Below are positions 26,793-35,854 of a stretch of DNA of 64,000 nucleotides, in pieces. Within the stretch, counting starts at the first letter, position 1. Each line of letters opens with the position of its first letter. The notes beneath the pieces are model-generated. The model was not told the DNA's origin. It saw only the letters and a list, made by a program, of their open reading frames with translations, and did not search any database. Source of the DNA: UBA961 sp049317525. Lineage in GTDB: Bacteria; Bacteroidota; Ignavibacteria; Kapaibacteriales; UBA961. A program made the position numbers and the translations under genes. Where the stretch lies: contig JBMOIC010000008.1 in NCBI GenBank assembly GCA_049317525.1, positions 1 to 64,000 of the forward strand, written 5' to 3'.

Positions 26793-27965
26793 ATGAAACA
26801 ATCAAATAACCGCAGCTCAGATTATACATATTCACCAAGCACTCTGTGTGTTCATGAGGGTACTTTAAGAGACCCAATAAGTGGAGGCGTGAATACTCCG
26901 ATTTTTCCTTCTTCTGCTATAGATTATAGAACGAAAGATATTCGATATCCAAGAAATTTCAATACTCCAAATAATGATGCTGTTGCTAAAAAATTAGCAA
27001 CATTAGAAGGCACCGAAAAAGCTTTAATACTAAGCTCTGGCATGGCAGCTATTTCTATTGGCATTATGGCTTTGGTTAAGCCTGGAGAACATATCGTATT
27101 TCAAAAAGATCTCTATGGTGGTACACTTGCTTTTATAGAGCAAGAATTACCAAAAAGAAATATTTCCTACACCTTTGTAGATGCCACTAACATTGATGAG
27201 CTAAAAGAAGCAATTACCGAACAAACAGCATTAATATATATTGAGACACCTTCTAATCCTTTGCTTAATATTATTGATATCAAGTCTGTAACTCATATTG
27301 CAAAACATTGTAAGATAAAAACAATGATTGATAATACTTTTGCTTCACCTATCAATCAGAATCCAGCTCAATTAGGTTGTGATCTAATTATGCATAGTGC
27401 AACTAAATATCTTGGTGGACATAGCGACTTTTGTGCTGGGGCATTAGCTGGTTCATCAGACATAATTGAACAATGTAGATTTTTAGGTACAATGTATGGG
27501 TGTTCTCTTAATGCAAGTGATTTAGCATTATTAGAAAGAAGCATGAAAACACTTGCTATCAGAGTTGAAAAACACAATCATAATGCAATGGAAATTGCAC
27601 ATTATTTACAAAATCATCCGGCTATAAGTACAGTATATTTTCCAGGACTTATAACTCATCCAGGGCATACAATAGCAAAAGAGCAAATGCATGGATTTGG
27701 CGGCATGATGTCTTTTGAGCTTAACACAGAAAATCAATCTGCAATATCCCGTTTTCTAGATTCACTCAATATTATCATTCCTGCTGGTAGTCTTGGTGGA
27801 GTAGAATCATTAATTACTTCTCCAGCACTTACTTCTCATAAACTCATTGGAGAACATGGACGGCAATCTTATGGTATTAAAGATAATCTATTAAGGCTTT
27901 CTGTTGGAATAGAGAATATTGAAGATTTAATCAATGATTTATCCTTTGCATTAAAAGATATATGA
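26793..27965 (+). CDS. Second cystathionine gamma-synthase/lyase family PLP enzyme
   Basis: 390-residue Cys/Met metabolism PLP enzyme, a paralogue of the protein at 5114-6283. The PLP lysine is Lys205 in HSATKYLGGHSD; Asp180 (MIDNTFASP) and SSGMAA and LYGGT are intact. The N-terminus differs (TLCVHEGTLRDPISGGVNTPIF), closer to cystathionine gamma-lyase or methionine gamma-lyase-type members, so one paralogue may make and the other break cystathionine (inference). Its stop codon overlaps the ATG of the ftsW-like gene (ATGA, 4 bases), so translation is probably coupled. The short divergent gap upstream holds the promoter. Confidence 0.88.
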   Translation: MKQSNNRSSDYTYSPSTLCVHEGTLRDPISGGVNTPIFPSSAIDYRTKDIRYPRNFNTPNNDAVAKKLATLEGTEKALILSSGMAAISIGIMALVKPGEHIVFQKDLYGGTLAFIEQELPKRNISYTFVDATNIDELKEAITEQTALIYIETPSNPLLNIIDIKSVTHIAKHCKIKTMIDNTFASPINQNPAQLGCDLIMHSATKYLGGHSDFCAGALAGSSDIIEQCRFLGTMYGCSLNASDLALLERSMKTLAIRVEKHNHNAMEIAHYLQNHPAISTVYFPGLITHPGHTIAKEQMHGFGGMMSFELNTENQSAISRFLDSLNIIIPAGSLGGVESLITSPALTSHKLIGEHGRQSYGIKDNLLRLSVGIENIEDLINDLSFALKDI

Positions 27966-29080
27966 CAAAAGAATCTGAAATACCTGGAAGATTAGATTGG
28001 CTTATTCTTCTTATTATGACTGCATTATTAATGTTCAGTGTTCCCATTGTATATAGTGCAAGCTCTACAATAGGATTTACTAAATATGGGTCAAGTGAAA
28101 AATTTTTAATGTCACAAGTATTAAGAGTATTCATTGCTTTAGGTATTACAATTTTAGCCTCCAGAATAGACTATCATAGATACAAGTCTATGAATAAGAA
28201 GATTTTATATTCAGGTATATCATTATTATTACTTGTATTTGTAATGGGTTCTAAAATGAAAGGAGCATCTAGATGGTTAAATCTTGGTGCATTCTCTTTT
28301 CAACCTTCTGAATATGCAAAATTTGCATTGGTGATATTTTTAGCAGCATGGCTTTCAGATAATCAAGATAGATTAAACAATTTTAAAGAGGGCATTGTAC
28401 CAGCTTTACTATCAATTGGAATTGTATGCGGTTTAATATTCTTACAGCCTAATTTTTCAACAGCTACGATTATAGGCTGTATCTCTATAATGATATTATA
28501 TGCAGGAAATATCCCGACAAGATTTCTAGGTTTTATTGGATTATTTTCTGGAATTGGTATCGCAATTTATGGCATTAGTGCTCCGTATCGCGTCAAAAGA
28601 TTATTGTCATATATTGGGTCTGACTCAGCAACCAAAGATTCAAATCATCAATTAAAACAAGCAATATTAGCCTTTGGTAATGGTGGGTTTTTAGGTGTTG
28701 GGGCTGGCCAAAGCCATATGCGCGATTTATTTTTACCTGAAAGTTATGGCGATTTTATTTCGGCTATTATTGGAGAAGAATATGGCTTTATTGGCATAAT
28801 GTTCATAATGGCTTTATTTATCATATTTACTTTAAGGGGTTTACGTATTGCTAAACATGCTCCAGATAAATTTGGTAGTTTATTGGCTTTTGGTATTACA
28901 ATAACAATTTCTATTTATGCATTTGTAAATATAGGCGTCAACTGCGGTATTTTACCTACAACTGGACTACCATTACCATTTTTAAGTTATGGTGGAACAG
29001 CTGTCATTCTTTCAGCTATCGCAGTAGGAATACTCTTAAATATTTCTTCCCAAGCGGGATTATTCCCAGCAAAAAAATAA
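27962..29080 (+). CDS. ftsW: SEDS family peptidoglycan polymerase, FtsW type
   Basis: 372-residue SEDS protein with about 10 membrane helices. Diagnostic blocks are GASRWLNLGAFSFQPSEYAK, QPNFSTATII, a GGFLGVGAGQSHMRDLFLPESYGDFISAIIGEEYG loop (read as two adjoining motifs) and TGLPLPFLSYGGTA. The YGDFI/IGEE version fits FtsW, the septal polymerase, better than RodA. It builds glycan strands with a class B penicillin-binding protein, which is absent here, as are murG and murC, so this ftsW lies outside a typical division cluster. The start overlaps the CGS-family stop codon. Confidence 0.87.
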   Translation: MTKESEIPGRLDWLILLIMTALLMFSVPIVYSASSTIGFTKYGSSEKFLMSQVLRVFIALGITILASRIDYHRYKSMNKKILYSGISLLLLVFVMGSKMKGASRWLNLGAFSFQPSEYAKFALVIFLAAWLSDNQDRLNNFKEGIVPALLSIGIVCGLIFLQPNFSTATIIGCISIMILYAGNIPTRFLGFIGLFSGIGIAIYGISAPYRVKRLLSYIGSDSATKDSNHQLKQAILAFGNGGFLGVGAGQSHMRDLFLPESYGDFISAIIGEEYGFIGIMFIMALFIIFTLRGLRIAKHAPDKFGSLLAFGITITISIYAFVNIGVNCGILPTTGLPLPFLSYGGTAVILSAIAVGILLNISSQAGLFPAKK

Positions 29081-29105
29081 TTCTCTTTTCATTTGTGGAA
29101 CTACT

Positions 29106-31031
29106 ATGTGTGGAATAGCTGGCATAATTGAATATGCTAAATCTTCATCAGGGATTAATCAATCATTATTAAAAGCAATGAGCGATATTATTTCTCATCG
29201 TGGCCCAGATGATGAAGGACAATGGATTTCACCTGATTGTGAAGCTGGATTTGCTTTTAGAAGATTAGCTATCATTGATTTATCACCTGCCGGACATCAA
29301 CCAATGTCTACTCCAGATGGTAGATTTACTATTGCTTTTAATGGTGAAATTTATAATCATCGTGATTTGAGAATTGATTTAGAAAAAAAAGGATATATCT
29401 ATACATCTCAATCAGATACCGAAACAATTCTTTATGGATTCGCCGAATATGGTATTGATCTATTATCAAAAATGGTTGGCATGTGGGGAATTGCTATTTG
29501 GGATAATTCAGAAAAGAAATTATTTATTGCCCGCGATAGGGTTGGCATAAAACCTTTATACTATTATCATAATAATGGAATCTTTGTTTTTGGGTCAGAA
29601 ATAAAATCCATACTTCAACATCCCGATATCATTAAGCAAATTAACTATGAAGAAATGGCTAATTATCTTGCCTTTTCGATGTCTAGTGATTTAGATTCAA
29701 TGTTTGCAGGTATCCATAAATTACCTGCTGGACATTATGGAATTCTTGCTAAACAAGGAGAATTATCTATAAAACGATATTGGAAATGTTTAACAAATCA
29801 AGCAGATTATTGGCAGCATAATGAACAAGAAACTATCAATGAAATTATGGTTTTGCTTAGGCAGGCCGTAAAAGATCGCATGATGAGCGATGTACCATTT
29901 GGGGTATTTTTAAGTGGTGGTATAGATTCAAGTACGAATGTTGCTTTGATGTCGGAATTAATGAATCGTCCTGTTGATACTTTTACAGTTGGTTTTAGAG
30001 AACTTGAACAATACAATGAATTAGAACATGCCAGAACTATTGCTTCATTATTCAATACACATCATCATGAGATTTTGATAGATCATAAAGATGCCTTTCC
30101 TGTTCTTGAAAACTTGGTTTGGCATGAAGATGAACCCAATGGAGACCCAGTTTGTATTCCACTGTATTTTCTCAGTAAATTAACCAAAGAATCTGGCACT
30201 ACCGTTATTCAAGTTGGTGAAGGTAGCGATGAGCAGTTTATTGGATATCCATGGATGACAAGAGATTTACAATTTCATGATTCATATTGGCAACAATTTA
30301 CTGGCTATCCTAAAAAGGTTCAGAAACTAATATATCATACCATTAAGCCCTTTATGTTGGCTGCTAAACAATATTTAGCTTTAGATTATATGCGTCGTGC
30401 TGTGGATGGAGAACCATTATATCAGGGAGGCGCAGTAGATTATACAAAAACACATTTACGTTTAGCATTAGGGAAACAATCAAAATATCTTGCCGAACAG
30501 GTTCATGCAATGCCCACAAGATTTGATCAAGATATGATGGAATTACAGATTAATCCCAAAGACTATGCTCAAAGAATTGCAGGAATTGAACTGTCTCACA
30601 GATTGCCAGAACTATTATTAATGAGAGTTGATAAAATAACAATGGCGCATTCTTTAGAAGCACGAGTTCCATTTTTAGACCATCGATTGATTGAGTATAC
30701 TATGAGAATTCACCCATCTCTAAAAATGAAATCAATGCAAGAAACTAAGTATTTACTTAAAAAAGCAGTAGAGCCACTTTTGCCTCGTGATATTATCTAT
30801 CGAAAAAAACAAGGATTTGCTGCTCCTGTTGCAGAGTGGATAAGAGGCCCGTGGTTTTCTTATGCCTCAGATACAATATTAAATTCCCAATTAGTAAAAG
30901 ATGGGATTTTAGACAAAAGTTATCTAAGGGTTATGCTGCAAGATCATAAAAATAACAGAGGTAAATATGGTAAAGCCTTATACACAGCTTTAAATCTAGC
31001 GCTTTGGCACAGAGTATGGATGGGTAAATAA
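29106..31031 (+). CDS. asnB: Asparagine synthase (glutamine-hydrolysing)
   Basis: 641-residue two-domain amidotransferase making asparagine from aspartate, ATP and glutamine, or amidating a related acceptor. The N-terminal Ntn glutaminase begins MCGIAG with nucleophile Cys2; SHRGPDDEG, RRLAIIDLS and AFNGEIYNH complete it. The synthetase domain carries the PP-loop GVFLSGGIDSSTN near residue 270, GEGSDEQFIGYP and EARVPFLDHRLIEY. The length and C-terminus resemble the exopolysaccharide-associated AsnB subgroup as well as the housekeeping enzyme, so a substrate other than aspartate is possible. Its TAA overlaps the next ATG by one base (TAATG). Confidence 0.93.
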   Translation: MCGIAGIIEYAKSSSGINQSLLKAMSDIISHRGPDDEGQWISPDCEAGFAFRRLAIIDLSPAGHQPMSTPDGRFTIAFNGEIYNHRDLRIDLEKKGYIYTSQSDTETILYGFAEYGIDLLSKMVGMWGIAIWDNSEKKLFIARDRVGIKPLYYYHNNGIFVFGSEIKSILQHPDIIKQINYEEMANYLAFSMSSDLDSMFAGIHKLPAGHYGILAKQGELSIKRYWKCLTNQADYWQHNEQETINEIMVLLRQAVKDRMMSDVPFGVFLSGGIDSSTNVALMSELMNRPVDTFTVGFRELEQYNELEHARTIASLFNTHHHEILIDHKDAFPVLENLVWHEDEPNGDPVCIPLYFLSKLTKESGTTVIQVGEGSDEQFIGYPWMTRDLQFHDSYWQQFTGYPKKVQKLIYHTIKPFMLAAKQYLALDYMRRAVDGEPLYQGGAVDYTKTHLRLALGKQSKYLAEQVHAMPTRFDQDMMELQINPKDYAQRIAGIELSHRLPELLLMRVDKITMAHSLEARVPFLDHRLIEYTMRIHPSLKMKSMQETKYLLKKAVEPLLPRDIIYRKKQGFAAPVAEWIRGPWFSYASDTILNSQLVKDGILDKSYLRVMLQDHKNNRGKYGKALYTALNLALWHRVWMGK

Positions 31032-32425
31032 TGCAATCGCAAAAGCCCATCATGCACTTTAATGTATTAGGTGGTACAGAAGAAATTGGCGCAAATTCAA
31101 CATTTCTCAATTTTGGGGGTACTGGGATTATCGTTGATGCTGGATTACATCCCAAAAATAGATCGGTTCATGCTTTTCCTTCAATCCATTCTATTGAAGA
31201 TGAACCAACTGATGCATTATTAATTACGCATGCACACACAGATCATATTGGTGCTTTGCCCTATATTCTTAAAGAACAACCATATTTGCGCTTGATAACT
31301 ACTGCTTTAACTCGGGATATTACATCTGTAATGTTACAAAATACGAATAAACTTATTCGAGATCAGATTGATATATCTCAATTTAAACAAGATGCTTTGA
31401 GTTTATATACCAAAGAAACTGCAGAATATATTTCTACAGTATTCGAAACATATTCATATAAAGACCCATTTGAGATTTTAGGCAGAAGAGGCATTATGCC
31501 TGTGAAGTGTACTTTTTTTGATGCAGGGCATATACCAGGATCTTCAGGTATATTATGTGAATGGAATGGTTTATCAGTTTTTCATACAGGAGATGTGCAA
31601 TTCAAAAAACAAACTTTGATTCCTGGGGCATCTTTTCCCAAGCATCATATAGATATATTGTTTTGCGAAAGCACAAATGGAGCCAAAGAGTCAGAAGAAT
31701 TATCATTCGCTACGTCTAAAGTTGAACTTGCCAAATTCATAAATGCTATAAGTAATCAAAATGGTAGTATTTTAATTCCAAGCTTTGCTTTAGGGAAAAC
31801 CCAAGAAATTCTTTGCATTATTTTTGAGATGCAACAGAAAGGGTTAATTCCTACTTTGCCAATTTATTCTGGTGGAATGGGAAAAAAAATATCAGCTATC
31901 GTAGATAGATATTGCTATACCTCTCCTAGAATTAAGCCTGGATTTGAAATAGCAGATATTCCCCAAATTGATATTCCATATGATGATATGGAAAAAGGAC
32001 CATATTTTTCTACTCCGTCTATTGTTATTGCTTCTAGTGGCATGATGAACCCAGGAACAATTAGCTATAAATTAGCGCATTCTTGGATGCAAAAAAGAAA
32101 TTATGGCATCGCTTTTATTGGTTGGCAAGATCCAGATGCGCCCGGATATGCATTGTGTCATTCAGAGCCTAATCAAAAATTTATGTTTGGTCCTCATGCT
32201 GTAAAAAGACAATGTGCAATCAAAAATTTTAGATTTAGTGCTCATGCTTGTAAAGAAGATCTTTTAGGTTTTATAGAACAAGTACAACCTAAATTATTAG
32301 TATTGCTTCACGGAGATCAAGAAGCTTGCGAATCCTTAGCAGCATCTGCCAGTAATATTATGCACGATGGAATGAAAATCTTGCTGCCAAAACAAGGCAA
32401 AAAGTATTCATTCGAAAAAGAATAA
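31031..32425 (+). CDS. Metallo-beta-lactamase/beta-CASP family nuclease-like protein
   Basis: 464-residue MBL-fold protein of the beta-CASP group (CPSF73/RNase J relatives), which acts on RNA in the cytoplasm. The zinc motif HXHXDH is intact at 67-72 (THAHTDH). GGTEEIGANSTFLNF opens the fold. A later metal histidine (DAGHIPGSSGIL) and aspartate (HTGDVQF) follow, then the beta-CASP insertion (IPSFALGKTQEIL, ASSGMMNPG). A C-terminal SAHACKEDL and LLHGDQEA end the catalytic core. No separate nucleic-acid binding domain is seen. It starts on the last base of asnB, so translation is coupled. A true substrate is unproven. Confidence 0.87.
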   Translation: MQSQKPIMHFNVLGGTEEIGANSTFLNFGGTGIIVDAGLHPKNRSVHAFPSIHSIEDEPTDALLITHAHTDHIGALPYILKEQPYLRLITTALTRDITSVMLQNTNKLIRDQIDISQFKQDALSLYTKETAEYISTVFETYSYKDPFEILGRRGIMPVKCTFFDAGHIPGSSGILCEWNGLSVFHTGDVQFKKQTLIPGASFPKHHIDILFCESTNGAKESEELSFATSKVELAKFINAISNQNGSILIPSFALGKTQEILCIIFEMQQKGLIPTLPIYSGGMGKKISAIVDRYCYTSPRIKPGFEIADIPQIDIPYDDMEKGPYFSTPSIVIASSGMMNPGTISYKLAHSWMQKRNYGIAFIGWQDPDAPGYALCHSEPNQKFMFGPHAVKRQCAIKNFRFSAHACKEDLLGFIEQVQPKLLVLLHGDQEACESLAASASNIMHDGMKILLPKQGKKYSFEKE

Positions 32426-32430
32426 AGGTG
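32424..32430 (+). promoter_or_regulatory. Ribosome binding site selecting the long RidA start
   Basis: AAAGGTG lies four bases before the ATG at 32435 (and another ATG at 32438). The internal ATG at 32594 that would give a canonical short RidA has no such site; its upstream bases are A- and T-rich. This supports translation of the N-terminally extended form. Confidence 0.65.
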
Positions 32431-32434
32431 AATT

Positions 32435-32980
32435 ATGATGTATAAACAAAGTGTACCCAAAGATTGGTATTCATGTATTTCTTCTTGTTATTTTACAATT
32501 GTCTTTCTGATTTCTCTGTTCTTTTATTGTCATTTCCCTAGTTTAGCAATTTCCAATAATGATACGATTCCATTTATCTCTTCAAAAAAATCTATGAAAA
32601 AAATATTATTAACAGACAAAGCACCTGCACCCATTGGACCCTATTCACAAGGTATTTTTGCAGGCAATTTATTGTTTTTATCAGGCCAAATCCCATTATC
32701 AGCCGATGGAACTCATATTATTGGCGAAGGTGATATCGCTGCTCAAACAAAGCAAGTTCTTGCAAATATCGATGCATTATTAAAAGCTGCTGGGCTTACC
32801 GCCAATGATGTTGTTAAAACAACAGTATTTATCAAAAATATGAGCGATTTCCCTGTAATTAATACAGTATATAATGAATATTTTGGGGAATCAAAACCAG
32901 CAAGAAGTACCGTAGAAGTTAGCCGATTACCAAAAGATGTCTTGATAGAAATTGAAACTATCGCTTTAATAAGCAAATAA
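32435..32980 (+). CDS. ridA: RidA (YjgF/UK114) family protein with N-terminal hydrophobic export segment
   Basis: 181 residues. Residues 54-181 are a normal-length RidA, an enamine/imine deaminase: MKKILLTDKAPAPIGPYSQG, LFLSGQIPLSADG, VVKTTVFIKNMSDFPVIN and the key arginine in ARSTVEVSRLPKDVLIEIE. Residues 1-53 add a basic-polar start and a hydrophobic stretch (YFTIVFLISLFFYCHFPSLA) like a signal peptide or membrane anchor. The first ATG has a good ribosome site, while the internal ATG at 32594 does not, so the extended protein is preferred; this would place it in the periplasm. It lies 9 bases after the beta-CASP gene. The family call is firm; its location is inferred. Confidence 0.85.
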   Translation: MMYKQSVPKDWYSCISSCYFTIVFLISLFFYCHFPSLAISNNDTIPFISSKKSMKKILLTDKAPAPIGPYSQGIFAGNLLFLSGQIPLSADGTHIIGEGDIAAQTKQVLANIDALLKAAGLTANDVVKTTVFIKNMSDFPVINTVYNEYFGESKPARSTVEVSRLPKDVLIEIETIALISK

Positions 32981-33057
32981 GCGATTTCTAACGATATTCA
33001 TCAGTCTTAAAAACATTAATTTATTGTCAATATCTATTCTTTGTATCTAATCATATT

Positions 33058-34830
33058 ATGAATACACCTTTATTACAGGTAAAGAATCTTATTACTGAAT
33101 TTCGTTCCGAAGAACGTACTCATCAAGCTGTGCAAGATATTAGCTTTTCTGTTGAGCGTGGAAAAACTTTAGGAATTGTAGGTGAATCAGGTTCAGGAAA
33201 AAGTGTTACTTCTTTAAGCGTAATGCGATTAATTCCAGACCCACCAGGACGCATAATTCAGGGCGAGATATTATTCACAGAACAAGATGGTTCCCAAACC
33301 AATTTACTGTCTTTACCCGAAGATAAAATGCGAAAATACCGGGGAAATCAAATATCTATGATTTTCCAAGAACCTATGACTTCGCTTAATCCTGTTTTTA
33401 AGTGTGGACAACAAATTATGGAAGCTATTATACTCCATGAAAATATCTCTAAGGATGAAGCCAGGCATAGAGTTTTACAATTAATGAAAGAAGCGCAATT
33501 ACCCCGTCCAGAAGCAATGATTGATCAATATCCACATCAATTATCTGGTGGGCAAAAGCAAAGAGTGATGATTGCTATGGCCATGAGCTGCAATCCATCC
33601 CTTTTGATTGCCGATGAACCAACAACTGCTTTAGATGTTACTGTTCAGGCTACAATACTTGATTTAATGAGGGATTTACAAAAAAAACATAATATGGGTA
33701 TGATGTTCATTACTCATGATTTAGGTGTTGTTTCTGAAATTGCCGATGATATCATAGTAATGTATAAAGGAAAAATTGTAGAACAAGGTAGTGTTCAAGA
33801 TATCTTTCAAAATCCTCAACATCCATATACCAAAGGATTATTGGCTTGCCGTCCTCGCTTAGACAAAAAACTACACATTTTACCTACAGTTCGTGATTTT
33901 ATGGATGAAAATCCAGATGGTTCTATCACTGCAAAGCCTCTTGCTCATGCTTCGATAGATGAAGTTGTAGAACATAATATTGTCACTGTAGAACAAATCA
34001 ATAAAAGAAATGAAGAGTTATCTTCGCTTCAACCTTTATTAACTGTCGATAATTTAAAAGTATATTTTCCAATGAGAAATAGCGGTCTTTTTGGAAATTC
34101 TTCCGAAATGGTAAAAGCTGTAGATAATATCTCTTTTGATGTGAAACCAGGTGAAACCCTTGGATTAGTTGGCGAATCAGGTTGCGGTAAAACAACTACA
34201 GGAAGAGCTATTTTACGATTAGTAGAGCCAACAGATGGTTCAATTATGTTTAAAGGACAAGATATTAGGTCTTTATCTAAGCATGATTTAAAAGGTTTAA
34301 GAAAGAATTTTCAGATCATTTTTCAAGATCCATATAGTTCTTTAAATCCTAGATTATCTGTGGGAAGCGCAATAATGGAAGTGCTAAATGTTCATAAAAT
34401 ACTTGATAATGAAAAACAAAGAAAAGAATATGTGCTGTATTTATTAGATAAAGTTAATCTTGAACCACATCATTTTAGTAATTATCCTCATGAATTTTCT
34501 GGCGGGCAAAGACAAAGAATTTGCATTGCACGTGCTCTAGCACTTAAACCTGAATTTCTTATTTGCGATGAATCTGTATCTGCCCTAGATGTATCTGTTC
34601 AAGCACAAGTTTTAAATCTTTTGGTGCAATTACGCGAAGAGTTTAAGCTTACTTATATTTTTATTTCTCACGATCTAAGCGTTGTTAAGTTTATTAGTGA
34701 TCGTATTGCAGTGATGAATGCTGGGTCTATAATCGAAATAGGAAATGCTAGAGATATTTATGAAAATCCGCAACAAGAATATACACAACGCCTTATTGAT
34801 GCGATTCCAGGAAATCATTCTTTTTCTTAA
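33058..34830 (+). CDS. Fused dipeptide/oligopeptide ABC transporter ATPase (DppD-DppF type)
   Basis: 590-residue tandem ATPase. The first cassette (1-270) has Walker A GESGSGKS at 42-49, the LSGGQKQRVMIAMAMS signature and LLIADEPTTALDVTVQA. The second cassette (about 330-590) has Walker A GESGCGKTT, FSGGQRQRICIARALA and FLICDESVSALDVSVQA. Each is followed by an oligopeptide/dipeptide C-terminal region (NPQHPYTKGLL; YENPQQEYTQRLI). It powers import of peptides or nickel/glutathione-type substrates as in GsiA/DppDF. No permease or binding protein gene is adjacent. ACMSD starts 16 bases downstream. Confidence 0.92.
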   Translation: MNTPLLQVKNLITEFRSEERTHQAVQDISFSVERGKTLGIVGESGSGKSVTSLSVMRLIPDPPGRIIQGEILFTEQDGSQTNLLSLPEDKMRKYRGNQISMIFQEPMTSLNPVFKCGQQIMEAIILHENISKDEARHRVLQLMKEAQLPRPEAMIDQYPHQLSGGQKQRVMIAMAMSCNPSLLIADEPTTALDVTVQATILDLMRDLQKKHNMGMMFITHDLGVVSEIADDIIVMYKGKIVEQGSVQDIFQNPQHPYTKGLLACRPRLDKKLHILPTVRDFMDENPDGSITAKPLAHASIDEVVEHNIVTVEQINKRNEELSSLQPLLTVDNLKVYFPMRNSGLFGNSSEMVKAVDNISFDVKPGETLGLVGESGCGKTTTGRAILRLVEPTDGSIMFKGQDIRSLSKHDLKGLRKNFQIIFQDPYSSLNPRLSVGSAIMEVLNVHKILDNEKQRKEYVLYLLDKVNLEPHHFSNYPHEFSGGQRQRICIARALALKPEFLICDESVSALDVSVQAQVLNLLVQLREEFKLTYIFISHDLSVVKFISDRIAVMNAGSIIEIGNARDIYENPQQEYTQRLIDAIPGNHSFS

Positions 34831-34846
34831 ATAGGTATAATCATAC

Positions 34847-35854
34847 ATGAAACTAGATATTCATGCACATATATTGCCACAGAATTGGCCATCTTTAAAA
34901 GATAAATATGGTTATGGTGGTTTTATTACTCTCGATCATCACAAACCTGGATCTGCAAAGATGATGAGAGATGATGGTGTGTTTTTTAGAGAAATACAAG
35001 AAAATTGTTGGAATCCTGTATCTATTTTACAAGATATGGATATTCATCATGTTGATTATATGACATTATGTACCGTTCCAGTTTTATTTAATTATTGGGC
35101 AAAACCAGAACATGGACTCGATTGGTCGATGTTCTTAAATGATCACTTAGCTTCTGTATGCAATCAATATCCTCGTTTTATTGGTTTAGGTACAGTTCCC
35201 ATGCAAGACATATCTCTTGCAATTAAAGAAATGGAACGCTGTAAACTTGAATTAAATATGCCTGGTTTACAAATAGGATCTAATATACTTGGTAAAAATC
35301 TAGATCATGAATCTTTACTCCCTTTTTATGAAGCCGCCGAACAACTTGGCGTCTGCCTAATGATTCATCCTTGGGAGATGGCTGGTGCCGAAAGAATGAA
35401 ATCTTATTTTCAGGAATGGCTTGTTGGTATGCCTGCAGAAACAACTCTTGCTGTTACTTCAATGATTTTTGGTGGCATTTTTGATAAATTTCCAAAATTA
35501 AGAGTATTGTTTAGTCATGCTGGAGGATCATTCCCATTTACTTTTGGAAGAATATCTCATGGATGGCATGCCAGACAAGACTTATGTAATATCAATCATA
35601 TCAAAGATCCAAAATCTTATATTGGTAAATTTTGGATTGACGGTATTACTCATGATGATGATGCATTCAGATATTTACTGTCAATTTTTGGTGCTGATAA
35701 AATTTGCTATGGAACAGATTATCCTTTCCCTTTAGGAGATTTAAACCATGGTGAATTTTTAGAAAAAATGTCTATACCTCAACACATAAAAAATCAGATA
35801 TTCTCTCAATCTGCAATGGAATTTTTAGGTATTTCTCTTCCTACTTCATCATAA
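34847..35854 (+). CDS. 2-amino-3-carboxymuconate-6-semialdehyde decarboxylase (ACMSD)
   Basis: 335-residue amidohydrolase-family decarboxylase of the kynurenine route of tryptophan breakdown, which diverts ACMS from quinolinate/NAD synthesis. Zinc ligands His6 and His8 (DIHAHIL), His174 (MIHPWEM) and Asp291 (YGTDYPFPLGD) are present, with His224 in FSHAGGSFPF. The EMAGAERMKSYFQEWLVGMP block matches ACMSD rather than other amidohydrolases. No other kynurenine genes lie in the window. Its 3' end overlaps the convergent pdxB by 6 bases. It is preceded 16 bases upstream by the peptide-type ATPase. Confidence 0.92.
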   Translation: MKLDIHAHILPQNWPSLKDKYGYGGFITLDHHKPGSAKMMRDDGVFFREIQENCWNPVSILQDMDIHHVDYMTLCTVPVLFNYWAKPEHGLDWSMFLNDHLASVCNQYPRFIGLGTVPMQDISLAIKEMERCKLELNMPGLQIGSNILGKNLDHESLLPFYEAAEQLGVCLMIHPWEMAGAERMKSYFQEWLVGMPAETTLAVTSMIFGGIFDKFPKLRVLFSHAGGSFPFTFGRISHGWHARQDLCNINHIKDPKSYIGKFWIDGITHDDDAFRYLLSIFGADKICYGTDYPFPLGDLNHGEFLEKMSIPQHIKNQIFSQSAMEFLGISLPTSS

